Shown here: positions 1-9,478 of the stretch, in pieces
Layout of the letters: every line of letters starts with the position of its first letter
Numbering within the stretch: position 1 is the stretch's first letter
Assembly: GCA_032717465.1 (NCBI GenBank)
Contig: CM064664.1
Span: 6,083,906 to 6,147,905, forward strand
Direction: 5' to 3'
DNA: 64,000 nucleotides
Origin: Coenobita brevimanus
Lineage: Eukaryota; Arthropoda; Malacostraca; Decapoda; Coenobitidae
Notes under the pieces: model-generated
What the model saw: only the letters and a program-made list of their open reading frames with translations
Database searches by the model: none
Told to the model about the DNA's origin: nothing
Translations under genes and position numbers: made by a program

Positions 1-1
1 G

Positions 2-1285
2 GACTGGAAATCAGGTATAAGTGTTCCTCTGTACAAAGGAAAAGGGGAGAGAGAAGTATGTGGTAACCATAGGGGTATTTGCCTTCTTAGTGTGACTGGT
101 AAAATATATGGTAGAATACTCATTGATAGGGTTAGGCATATGACAGAGGAGCTAGTTGGAGAAGAACAAGGTGGATTTAGGAAGGGAAAAGGGTGTGTAG
201 ATCAGATATTTGTTCTAAGATGTTTAGTGGAGAAGTATCTAGAGAAGGGAAGGAAAGTGTACGCTGCCTTCATGGACTTGGAGAAAGCTTATGACAGAAT
301 AGATAGGAAAGGTATGTGGAAGGTATTAAGAATATATGGAGTGGAGGGGAAATTGTTGAGTGCTGTGAAGAGTATGTACGAGGGAGCTAGGGCTACGGTG
401 CGAGTGGATGGTGAGCTGAGTGAGTTCTTTGATCTCAATGTGGGACTGAAACAGGGGTGTGTAATGTCTCCATGGCTGTTTAATATATATATGGATGGGG
501 TCGTAAAGGAGGTACAAGGTAGGGCAGTGGATGTGGGGGTGGCCCTAATGAATGAGGGTGAGATTTGGAAGCTTCCGGTGTTGCTGTTTGCTGATGATAC
601 AGTATTGTTGAGTGAAGATGAATGGGAGTTGCAAGGTTTGGTGAATGAATTTGGGACAGTGTGTAGGAGGAGGAAGCTGAAAGTTAATGTAAACAAAAGT
701 AAAGTTATGGTGTTTGAGAGGAATGAAGTCACAGAGTGTGCAGTGAGGTTGGATGGTGAGGATATGGGGAATGTGAGTGCATTCAAGTACTTGGGTAGTG
801 TGATGAGTAAGGATGGAACTTTGGGGGATGAAGTACGTGAAAGGGTACAGCAGGGAAGGAAGGTTGTTGGCACACTGAAAGCAGTGATGAGAAATAGGGA
901 GGTGAGTATGGAAGTTAAGAAGTCACTGCATGATGGTATTGTGATCCCTACCCTGACGTATGGAAGCGAGGCGTGGACCTTGCAAGAGGGGAACAAGTCA
1001 AGAGTGAGAGCAGTGGAAATGAGTTACTTGAGAGGAGCATGTGGAGTGACGTGGAGGGACAGGTTGACGAATGAAGAAGTGAAGGAACGTTGTGGGGTAG
1101 ATGTGGATGTGGTTGAAAAGATTAGGAGAAATACACTGAGGTGGTTTGGACATGTGGAGAGGATGGAGAATGAAAGACTGACTAAGAGGGTGTATGTAGG
1201 TGAGGTGGAGGGAGGGAGAGGGAGGGGTAGACCGAGGATGAGGTGGAGGGATGGAGTTGAGAGGTATATGAGGGAGGGGGGGTGA
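2..1285 (+). CDS. RTE-type LINE reverse transcriptase, 5' partial
   Basis: The frame is open from base 2, so the element runs off the left edge of the window. It encodes a non-LTR reverse transcriptase, which copies LINE RNA at nicked target DNA. Visible RT motifs are AFMDLEKAYDR, GLKQGCVMSPWLFN and the catalytic FADD at 587-598. These are followed by the RTE-type C-terminal stretch NTLRWFGHVERM and a basic GRGRPRMRWRDGV segment. The second copy (9479-10509) reads about 25 residues further in the same style. Here a G-run indel near 1275 ends the frame early at TGA, so the copy is probably dead despite its long ORF. The endonuclease domain would lie upstream of the window. The family call is sure; activity is unlikely. 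Confidence 0.88.
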   Translation, partial: DWKSGISVPLYKGKGEREVCGNHRGICLLSVTGKIYGRILIDRVRHMTEELVGEEQGGFRKGKGCVDQIFVLRCLVEKYLEKGRKVYAAFMDLEKAYDRIDRKGMWKVLRIYGVEGKLLSAVKSMYEGARATVRVDGELSEFFDLNVGLKQGCVMSPWLFNIYMDGVVKEVQGRAVDVGVALMNEGEIWKLPVLLFADDTVLLSEDEWELQGLVNEFGTVCRRRKLKVNVNKSKVMVFERNEVTECAVRLDGEDMGNVSAFKYLGSVMSKDGTLGDEVRERVQQGRKVVGTLKAVMRNREVSMEVKKSLHDGIVIPTLTYGSEAWTLQEGNKSRVRAVEMSYLRGACGVTWRDRLTNEEVKERCGVDVDVVEKIRRNTLRWFGHVERMENERLTKRVYVGEVEGGRGRGRPRMRWRDGVERYMREGG

Positions 1286-1376
1286 GTTGGGGGGAGGGGA
1301 GTCAAATGGTGGGTGACAGAGTGACTTGGAGGCGTTTTGTCTGCGGCCACCTTTTGCGGGATTAGGGCGTCGGGCT

Positions 1377-1396
1377 ATAGATAGATAGATAGATAG
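1377..1396 (+). repeat. (ATAG)n tail of RTE copy 1
   Basis: Five ATAG units follow the RTE 3' UTR directly. RTE copy 2 ends in the same repeat (10484-10509), so this is the element's own 3' tail rather than a chance microsatellite. It marks the 3' junction with the Gypsy element. Confidence 0.85.
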
Positions 1397-1432
1397 TTGT
1401 TTATTTCTTGAAGGTCATCCTCTGTAGTCAAT

Positions 1433-1888
1433 CTAAAGATGTTCCCAAGAACTGCACCACCCAGCTCGAACAAACCGCACTTTTGGCAAGTACGTGTGAT
1501 GTTGTTCTTGGCTTTCAATATCCGTTCCATGAGATGGGAGATCTTGGATCATGATGAGCATAGTTGACTTAGCCTGTTCTATTTTCCATTTCGCTAATAT
1601 CACTATTTCATACACTTCCTTTGTGTTATGTGCTTGTGAAACATAGCCTCCTATCATGAAGTCCAGGGTTCTCATGGCTCTCGCGATGTTTTCTAGATAA
1701 GAAGGTAATTTATATAAGTAATCCAGACTGATTTCAGTACTCATGACATCTTTTACGATTGGCGTCGTGGCCGTTGGAGCTATGAGGCATCCTTGCCGCA
1801 CTATGTGTTGGGGGTCTAACGAGCATATCCTCTTGCTATGTAGAGGAGAATCCATAGCATAAGTCCCTTCATCGTTACCTACCGACAA
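1433..1888 (-). CDS. unidentified ORF downstream of Gypsy integrase
   Basis: A 151-residue frame lies 3' of integrase in the Gypsy element and is cut at its end by the RTE insertion. It begins at a TTG, and the frame is open slightly further upstream. Residues are mixed polar and charged, with a central helix-prone stretch (VYEIVILAKWKIEQAKSTML) and a Trp/Cys cluster near the end. I do not recognise a domain. Position suggests an envelope-like third ORF, as in errantivirus-type Gypsy elements, but no signal peptide, cleavage site or membrane anchor is visible in this piece. It could instead be an unrelated fragment. Confidence 0.35.
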   Translation of the reverse strand: MSVGNDEGTYAMDSPLHSKRICSLDPQHIVRQGCLIAPTATTPIVKDVMSTEISLDYLYKLPSYLENIARAMRTLDFMIGGYVSQAHNTKEVYEIVILAKWKIEQAKSTMLIMIQDLPSHGTDIESQEQHHTYLPKVRFVRAGWCSSWEHL

Positions 1889-1983
1889 AATGTACTGTGT
1901 ATATATATATATGTGGTAGGTGTAGGTGTAGTGCTACTCTCGGGTGTCTGCCCTTTCCTCTCCATCCTTCTCTCCTTCCATTC

Positions 1984-2110
1984 TCTTCTGTCTTTCTTTC
2001 CCTCATTCTTTCCTTGTCCTTCTGCCTACGGGTGACTTTACACTCCTTCTTCTGTATTTCTTTCCTTCATTCTTTCCACTTCCTTCAGCCTGTGGGTGAC
2101 TCTACACTGA
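1984..2110. repeat. two tandem pyrimidine-rich units of about 63 bp
   Basis: Two adjacent units share the layout TTCTTCTGT, a CT-rich tract, then GGGTGACT and TACACT. They sit between the unidentified ORF and the SINE inside Gypsy 1. Confidence 0.7.
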
Positions 2111-2186
2111 GTGACAAGCCAAATGGTTTCCTGTACACCAGAAAACCATTTACTACGCCGGGTGGTAACCATATAACCCAATTTTG

Positions 2187-2412
2187 GCGCCTGGTGGTTT
2201 ACTGGGTAATTAATGCACTTCAATCGGATTGAGCCTGTGAAGGTTTATATCCAAGTGGTGGTTGGGGTTGATTGCTCATGTAATGCCACTCAGGGATGAG
2301 TGAGGCTGGTCACTCTCCTCTTAAATGTCGGGACCAACTGCCTAGCTCCGGGCTCCTACGCTCCTCATGGGGCAATGTAGGATTGGATGATGGATGGATG
2401 GATGGATGGATG
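2187..2412 (+). mobile_element. tRNA-derived SINE with (GGAT)n tail
   Basis: A pol III box A-like TGGTTTACTGGG (2195-2206) and a box B-like GGTTTATATCC (2242-2252) are separated as in a tRNA, about 47 bp start to start. A tRNA-unrelated body of about 140 bp follows, ending in a GGAT/ATGG repeat at 2391-2412. The element lies inside Gypsy 1 beyond the integrase end. I could not define a target-site duplication. Confidence 0.6.
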
Positions 2413-2639
2413 TCATGCTGTGGTCGATGATAGTGATGATGTGCATTACGGTTGACTAACGTAGAATAATAATTTGATTGTTATTTCATTTACAGAAGGA
2501 GTTTAAATCGATTTAAATCAAGTAAATGATGTACCGTAGATTTTATTGGAACAGTTGCACATATGTTTGATTGTTTGGTATATGACCTTAATTTATTTTT
2601 GTAGTTATTGTTGCTTTCTTGATTGGTTTCCTGAGTTAC

Positions 2640-3959
2640 GTTCGGTTGCTCGATCGTATCCGAGGCCGCATAATTCTTGAATAGTTCCCTTGAAACTCGT
2701 TTTAAATGGTCGATATGAACTTGTTTCTCTTCGCCATTTGACAGTGACCTAATTAAATCTTTGTTTGCTTTTATGTTAATTACTCTGTATGGTTCCTCAA
2801 TTTTGTGGATAATTTATTGTCTCTCGTATGAATGATACAGTAAACAATGTCTCAGCTGGTAGGCGAGTCTCTTGCCTTTTTATTAAATGCCTGTCATTTC
2901 TCCCTTGGACATCGTTAATTGTTTTTTGACTCTGTTGTGTATGTCCTGGAATTCACGTAAACGGAGTTTAGAGTAATCATCGTAATTGTATATGGACAGA
3001 CTGTCACCTAGGAGCTCATATGGTAGTTTTTTATCTGTCCCATATATAATGAAATGTGGTGTGTCGCCTATGGATTTATTTATAGGTCCATTAATTGAGG
3101 CCTCTACTCTGGGAATCCAATCATCCCAGCTTGCATAATTTTCATTGAGAATGTGTCGTAGTACATCTAATAATTTTTTGTTTTGTCTCATTACTAACCC
3201 ATTAGATGCTGGGTGATAGCCTAAAACGTTAACTGTTTTTAATATTGTATTGTTTACATATTTCATGTAAGATCTCAGAATTAAATTCTCCTCCATTATC
3301 ACTTACTAGTACCTTTGGGGTAGTAAAGCGACATATTACATTATCTATTATTGCCTTTGCTACTGTCTCTGCTGTTTTATCTGTAATTGGGGTTAAAATT
3401 ACGTAACGGGAAAAATGATCCGTTGCTACGAATAGGTATTGGTTATTATTGTATGATAATGGCACCTTGAGTAAATCAACCGCAGCAACATCCCATGGTT
3501 GATGTGGTACAGGGTAATTACCCATCGGTGCAGGTGAAATCGGGTATCCTTTGTGTTTTGCACATGATTCGCATCTGTGTATATAATTGTTTATATCTTT
3601 TCGTACTGATGGCCAGTAATATAACAACTGGGCTTTTTGAATGTCCTATCCTTTCCAGGATGTCCTGCATGTGGGCTATTTGCATCGTTCTTAATACTTG
3701 GGGTATCATGTCATTAGGTTCTACCAATTGGTTATTATTTCTTCTGCATTTTGGTTGTCCTGGGTTGATCTTATATAAAGTATTATTGACTATTGTGAAT
3801 TGTTCGAGTGGTACATGTAGTTTGGGTAATCGTATGTCATCTCCACTTTCTAACTTGTATATAACTTTAGACCATGTTTGATCAAGTCTTTGTGCTTTTG
3901 CGATTTCATCGTGGTTTAGGATGTCTCCTTTGAGATCTAATGCCACGACATGAATTGTT
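2640..3959 (-). pseudogene. Gypsy 1 integrase domain
   Basis: The domain order is a zinc-binding N-terminus (RCESCAKHKG), a catalytic core with VDLL and SDNGGEF carrying the two aspartates, and a C-terminal module with EEPYRVI and VHIDHLKRV that resembles the GPY/F domain. Integrase joins the cDNA ends to host DNA. The expected third acidic residue, in the block after YHP.SNG, is occupied by Met here (NGLVMRQNKK). With a frame change near 3240 and a stop near 2820 this makes the copy inactive. It follows RNase H directly in the same polyprotein. Confidence 0.82.
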
Positions 3960-4534
3960 TTCGGGTTCCTAGATAATGAGTTGGCTACTAGATTCATATT
4001 GCCTTGTATACAATGAATATATACATTGTAGTTTTCGCCTGTACATTTCCATCTTGCTCTCTTCCCAGAGATGAGTTTTTCTTTAATTATACCTACTAGC
4101 GGTTTATGGTCGGTGAAAAAGTGTATTTTGTAATCATATACCAAATCTCGATACTTTTGTAATGGAAAAACCACCGCAAGTGCCTCTAAGTCTGTAGTGC
4201 AATAAATTATCTCTGTATCTTTTATTTGTCTGCTGGCAAAAGCAATTGGTTGCTTCTGGCCTCATTTATCGTCTTGCATCAATACAGTCCCTAATCCTTT
4301 AATTGATGCATCTGTACAGATAATAAATGATTTTGTGAAATCTGGATATGCCAAACAAGGTGCGTTTGTTAGTATATTTTTTAATTTGTTAAATGCTTGT
4401 TTTTGTTCTCCTCCCCATTGGAATATAGCAACTTTTTTGAGTAGTTGAAATAGAGGAAAGGCTATATGAGAGAATTGTTGTACGAATGACCTATAGAACC
4501 CAGCTAGACGACAAAAATTTTCTAACTTCGTCAT
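3960..4534 (-). pseudogene. Gypsy 1 RNase H domain
   Basis: The run FQWGGEQKQAFNKLKNIL, then CTDASIKGLG (first catalytic Asp), a degraded DLEALAVV block, FFTDHKPLVGI and the closing NLVANSLSR form the Ty3/Gypsy RNase H signature. This domain removes the RNA strand during cDNA synthesis. A stop splits it near 4262. It is continuous with the RT connection upstream and integrase downstream. Confidence 0.85.
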
Positions 4535-5544
4535 TCGTAGTGAGTTCAGGAAAGTTTCTCACTGCCTGTAGTTTGTCATCAGTGGTGTGAATACCATTAG
4601 AACTTAATTTGTGGCCTTAAAGCATAATTTGCATTTAGAAAGCTTAATTTTTAAACTAGCATCACCAACCTTTTGTAAGAGTAGGTCTAATTTCAGGAGA
4701 TGGTCTGTTTTGCGATGATAATATCGTTAAGATAAACAAATATTCCTTGTCCTAACATCCCGGACAATACGTAATTCATAAGACGTTGGAATGTGCCAGG
4801 GGCTGTCCTCAGTCCCACTGGCATCCTTCTATACTGATTGTGTCCTCTGTTTGTGGAAAAGGCAGTGTATTTACGTGACTCCTGATCTACAGGAATTTGA
4901 TACTAACCACTTACGAAATCGATCGTGGAAAATACATTATTTTCTGGTCCAATATTCTGTAGGATGTCGCTTAGTAATGGCATGGGAAATCGGTCTGGGA
5001 TTGTGTGATTGTTTAGATTACGGTAATCTACTACCGCACGCATTTCTCCATTTCGTTTGGGCACGAAGAATAATGAGGCATTCCACAGTGAAACTGATGG
5101 CTCAATAATTCCAAGTTTTAACATTTCATCGACATACTGGTTTGCGAGTGTACGCTGAGATTGTGGGATTCTAAAGGCCAGTACGTAAATCAGTGGTGTG
5201 TCTGGGTGCACGTTAATCTTGTGAATAATCAGCTTAGTACACCTTAATTGTTCTCCAGGTAATGCTACGGTGTCCCTATGTTTTTCCAACAGGGTTAACA
5301 AATCATTTCCTTCATCAAATTCACCTGAGTGAATTAAATTCTCTTTTATGCTTTCTCTATCCGTAGATTTTATCTCACTTGTCACTCCAGCTACAACTAT
5401 TTCCATCACAGGGGTGGAACATTTTTCAGTATTAACTATACAAGTCACCTTTTTCAATTGTACTTCCCCATTCATGTGATTAATTAGGAATATCTGAGTT
5501 TGCCCATCGTCGTTCACCTGACATAATGCGTTTTCTACTGACAC
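4535..5544 (-). pseudogene. Gypsy 1 reverse transcriptase domain
   Basis: The fingers and palm are visible: GIIEPSVSLWNASLFFVPKR, RAVVDYRNLN, then after a frame break RMPVGLRTAPGTFQRLMN and the catalytic box. The box reads YLND at 4723-4734, where Ty3/Gypsy RTs have YxDD. One of the two metal-binding aspartates is therefore Asn, which should abolish polymerisation. Roughly 100 residues before the fingers are a low-conservation linker. Frameshifts near 4903 and a stop near 4620 add to the decay. Confidence 0.87.
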
Positions 5545-5929
5545 TCCTTTTACTTTACATAATTCTTCTAGACAAGAACAGTACTATTCTGTAACTTGCT
5601 CTTTATTGTAACTTTCATATAGGAGTTAGGTGGTATAACTGAATCATTGGTGAGATGGGTGGGAAAAACTGATAAATCAGTACCGTTACCTGGGTTTCTA
5701 GTCCTGGAGGCTGGGGGGAGTGGTGTGAGTGGATCTATACACTCATCTGTTTGTGTATGTTTGTTTAAACTTTTAATATTACCAATTCTTCTTGGTTTTC
5801 TTTTACTAATCGGTGAGGGCTCTGATGTATTTCCTCTATGAATTCATTATCAAAGTCTATTCCATTCATTTGTGGGAGTAAAGTTATTTTCTCAGTTCTC
5901 ATGCATCTTAAGCCCAGTAACATAGGAGC

Positions 5930-6793
5930 CCGCCCCGTCCCGGAGACGTGAATTCACGTCCTCACATGATGTGCACTCATATCCCAGAGATGTAAATTAA
6001 CACGAATCAATTGCAAGGTCCCTAATTTGCACAATTTTCAATTTTCGTGAGTGATTTTTGGTCAACTGGGGTTGGTGGAGGATTAGTGCCCCTCCCTGTA
6101 AAACAATTAACTCTAAGCCCTTGTCCACCCCGTTTGGGATACATGGCGTCTGGCAATGAATGAATGAATGAAAATTTTTGGTATGTATACACGTGACACC
6201 TTCCTCTACAAGATGCCAGGCAGGGACAATGCCTTACCCAGCATGACCTCCTCCCACCCCCCTGCCCTTTCCTGTTATCAGTGACCTGGGCAGTAAAGCC
6301 ATGTCATGCCACGGTACGAAATTCAGGGCCAAAGTGATTCCCCAATCGATGACAATGTGGAGGACAAACATTAGAGGAAGAAACAGTCAGAAATGATGAT
6401 CAGGTAATGTGCCAAAAAAAGTTTAGGAATGGTGATGAGCAAGTGAGTGAAACAATGCTTATAATGCCTATATTACCATTTGAAAACCAATATACTCTCG
6501 TACTACATATAAATTCGCACCAAATAAATAAATAAATATCGTATATGAGTGGTGTAGAATAGTTATCCTCCCATAGAACTCATTTCCTTTGCAGCCAGCC
6601 TGATAGAAAACCCTGTAAGGTAAGGAGGTACTCCTACCAGGACGAGTATTTTAAACCTCAGGTGAGCGATTTCTCTATGAATTTTCGATGTTTCTCACCA
6701 AAAGCGGATGTTTGAGCCAAAAAAAAAAAAAAAGGTCTAAAAATGTCGGGACTGCGGCGTACCACTGCCCAGAAAACGTCGGGATGGGGCGGG
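5930..6793 (-). mobile_element. TTAA MITE family A, copy A1
   Basis: This non-autonomous element is in minus orientation and related to copies at 20750, 27160 and 47609. It ends in CCCGCCCC-type termini, and a TTAA lies at its right flank (6794-6797). The left flank reads GGAG, so that target copy is mutated or trimmed. It is about 100 bp longer than its sisters because it carries the insert at 6063-6173. It splits Gypsy 1 pol between protease and RT. The T-run at 6720-6733 lies near its start. It has no coding capacity of its own. Confidence 0.85.
6063..6173 (+). mobile_element. SINE-like insert with (AATG)n tail inside MITE A1
   Basis: The insert is bounded by a 9-bp direct repeat, ATTTTTGGT, at 6054-6062 and 6174-6182. 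The other three MITE-A copies read straight through this site. Its last 30 bp before the AATG repeat (GGGAT...GGCGTCTGGCAATG) resemble the 3' end of the RTE copies (GGGATT...GGCATCTGGCAATAG), which suggests RTE-driven mobilisation. Confidence 0.65.
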
Positions 6794-6797
6794 TTAA

Positions 6798-7212
6798 TTG
6801 CTAAGTTTTTAACAATATAGAAAAATGCAGAGAGTGGTCTTGTAGTCTTTGTGAAACTGATGTTTAACAGTATCATATCTTTTTCTGTGATTGGTTTGCC
6901 ATCTACCATATATAAATCTAAATCAGATTCTTCCAGAAAGGTTACTTTCTTATTTCTAAAAATTCTATTTATTTCTTCTTGTATTATTAAGTTCACTGGA
7001 GAGCCTGTGTCGAAGAATAAGGAAATGTTTTGATTCTCACATACAGCTAGTATCAAGATACACTCATTTCCCAACATGCCTCCTATGTGAATTTTAGACT
7101 TGCTTTTGTTTACGTTTGTTCTTTTTTTGTCGTGACTTGGTCTTCCCCCGATTTGAAAATGGACACTAGTTTTTCTACAGTTTTGCAATTGCTGGTCCAA
7201 TGCCCTTGGCAC
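6798..7212 (-). pseudogene. Gypsy 1 aspartic protease
   Basis: A retropepsin-like segment with the active-site DTG at 7013-7021 (SLFFDTGSPVNLI), followed by the flap-side DLYMVDGKPITEKD. It processes the Gag-Pol precursor. It is in a different frame from gag, so gag-pol expression probably used a frameshift, although a decay indel is equally possible. The MITE at 5930-6793 cuts its C-terminal part. Beyond the MITE the frame resumes with MLLGLRCM and a linker that runs into RT. Confidence 0.8.
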
Positions 7213-7680
7213 CGCTGATGCCTACAGTAGGGACCAAATCCTTGTGTCTTTTGTCTCTACTCTTTTGTTTTGATAAAGCATTCATTCTTTGTGTGTCCTG
7301 GTTTTGCACAATAATGACATAGAATGGTCCTATCTTCTGACAGTGATCTGCAAGATGACATTCCATATTTACTGGTGTCTGTGGCGTGAGATCTGCTTTG
7401 ACTGCGCAAAAACTTATGAAACTGCCTGTAGCCTGGTGTTTATGATCGTTGTCTCGACATGTTTGGTTGTATGCTCTGCCTGCTTTCGGGTCGCAATCGA
7501 TTTTGTTCTCTGTTTGGGATAGTTGTAGCTGTTTTCACAGCTGATACTGTCTCTGGCACTCTCATTCTACTAGAATGTGATTGTGTTTCGATCACCCCTG
7601 CTTTGCTACACTGCATCTCTACCTCGTTCATTAAGTCAAGTAAACACATACCTGGGGTGTACGCGATCGTCTTGGCGATC
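7150..7680 (-). pseudogene. Gypsy 1 gag, C-terminal part with CCHC knuckle
   Basis: This frame continues the capsid region interrupted at 7681-8578. A classical CCHC zinc knuckle, CHYCAKPGHTKNEC, sits at 7278-7319, and a second degraded Cys/His cluster (CQGHWTSNC) follows. Such knuckles bind genomic RNA during packaging. A TAA lies in frame near 7440 just upstream of the knuckle. Apart from that stop the frame matches the two upstream gag pieces. Confidence 0.8.
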
Positions 7681-7684
7681 TTAA

Positions 7685-8574
7685 CCCTATCAGGGTTTTG
7701 ACCCAGGCAGATTATGTCTGTGCCAGAGTCGGTCACTCACACTGACCCACATCTTCGCGGCCCAGTATTTTAATTTGATCACTCTGTGTAAATACACTTT
7801 TCATGATAGAATGTTGGTTTTGGTGTCATTTTAAAGCTGAATAGTTGCACTTCATTGTAGTATGTTCAAAAAGGGAGAACAAAGAAAATGAAATGGTAAA
7901 ATGATGAGTTGAAGTTAGGCGAACAGCAAAAATTTTATATCTTGCTGTAGAAAAATTTTCAGCAAAAAATAACGAGTAAAGAAATGTAAATTTGATTTAA
8001 ACCATGCAAAAATACAATACATTACCTTTACAATGATATATAGATTATGGTAATTTTTGCATTTCATTGTGCAGTAAAGCGAAAGGAAAGAGACGTACAA
8101 TTTTATTATAGTCTCGTCCGCATATTCGCTTTGCATTTGTTTTTAATTGATAGGTCAGTGTAAATACACTTTTTATGATAGGATGCTGGTTGTGGTGCTA
8201 TTTTGAAGCTGAATAGTTGTACTTTATCGTAGTATGTTCATGAAAGGAAAACAAAGAAAATAAAAAGTCAAATTGCCGATTTGAAGTTAGGCAAAAACCA
8301 AAAATTTTATACCTTGCTGTAGAAAAATATTCACCAATATTAAAGTTATAAAGAAACAAAGCCATGAGTGAGACAAGCTGTGCAGTATCGCCACACATAC
8401 TGTAGAGCAACCATTCCATAACATCATGCTCGAGCCTCTTTGTTATGATGCGTAAATGCGATATATGGTGAATATTTTACAAAAGTTTCATAAAATGACA
8501 ATTAAAAGTGTCATCCGAATCTCTGAGGTTGGATCTGAAATGACGATCGAAAGAGTCATTTGAATTTCAAAGGG
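7685..8574. mobile_element. TTAA element D (890 bp) in Gypsy gag
   Basis: Flanked by TTAA at 7681-7684 and 8575-8578, with ends CCCTATCAGGGT and, on the other strand, CCCTTTGAAATTC. Two diverged copies of a unit of about 200 bp start at 7786 and 8158 (372 bp apart), each with GTGTAAATACACTTTT and CTTGCTGTAGAAAAAT. The right end holds the motif ATGAC..CTTT..AT.GTCAT twice, 45 bp apart. No transposase is seen. Deleting the element and one TTAA joins the gag frame exactly. Confidence 0.8.
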
Positions 8575-8578
8575 TTAA

Positions 8579-8886
8579 GGGTCCTACTAGGTAATTTACA
8601 CAAGGCAGCTACATAACAATTGATGTCCATGACAAGGTCTGGGGACATCTTTCCATCTTCTGTTATCAAGTTTGAGTTTTCTAAGGTAGCTAATAATGTT
8701 TTGATCATGGAGACATCAGCAGTTATTTCACTGAGCACATGATTTGTAGTGTGCTCCCTTACAAGATCTACAATCTTATGTAATTCTGGCATTATACCTA
8801 GTAAGAAGTTCATACCTCCAGAAAATTTCTTCAAAAATTCAGTTTTAAATGCATCCTATGTCTTAGCTCTGAGGAGCTTATCTGAC
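8579..8886 (-). pseudogene. Gypsy 1 gag, capsid part
   Basis: The segment between two TTAA insertions reads as capsid-like sequence with FKTEFLKKFSGG, then a helical stretch through MKTLLATLENSN-like residues to CKLPSRTL. A TAG stop lies near 8860. The frame matches the pieces at 13695-14261 and 7150-7680 once the inserts are discounted. Capsid domains of this kind assemble the virus-like particle. Confidence 0.7.
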
Positions 8887-9478
8887 TTAACCCCTTAACC
8901 GCGGGCCGTCACTTTCGTGATGCTCGGCCACAATGAATCATACCGCGGGGCGTCACTTTGGTGATTTTGTGTTATTTTGAATTATCCCGGGCTCTCAAGT
9001 GGTGGCTTGTATCATCTATCAGTACTGCCAATGTCCAACACTAGTCAGCACTCCAAATCTCATCTGTACTCCCATCCAGTGTTGACATTTTAGCGATTTT
9101 ACCCCCTTCGTGACTTCCCTCCTTACCTGCCCTCCATTACCCTGTCCTCTCACCTCCCACGCCGCGCTGCGCTAAGCAAATTTCCCCCGGATTTTTCCAC
9201 AGATTTCATCCATTGAAATAAACCCTATGCCCTATACTTATACAAAATAATATATACCAAAAGAAAATAAAGTAAGTGATAGTGTTATACACCAGGAATT
9301 GGCTAATTATCACCTGACAACACCTCACGTTCATTCATTCGCTAAATTACCACGGTAATTTCCCCTTTGAATTATGCCTTGTAATCGATGTCTGTAATAA
9401 AAATATATATCACAAAGGAAGGGAGAAGCCTAAGTGACATTTACATTCACCTGGAACTCCCTATTTCTTTATGTATTG

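Noticed and set aside
289..996. Long minus-strand frames opposite the RTE (289-996, 1024-1350)
   Set aside because: They are antisense shadows of the RT ORF, with Ser/Thr/Pro/Leu-rich composition and no domain.
6658..7212. C-terminal residues of the protease ORF, beginning NPPHPDVFWAV
   Set aside because: These residues come from MITE A1; the same string occurs at 47590-47741 in MITE A4, so it is not part of the protease.
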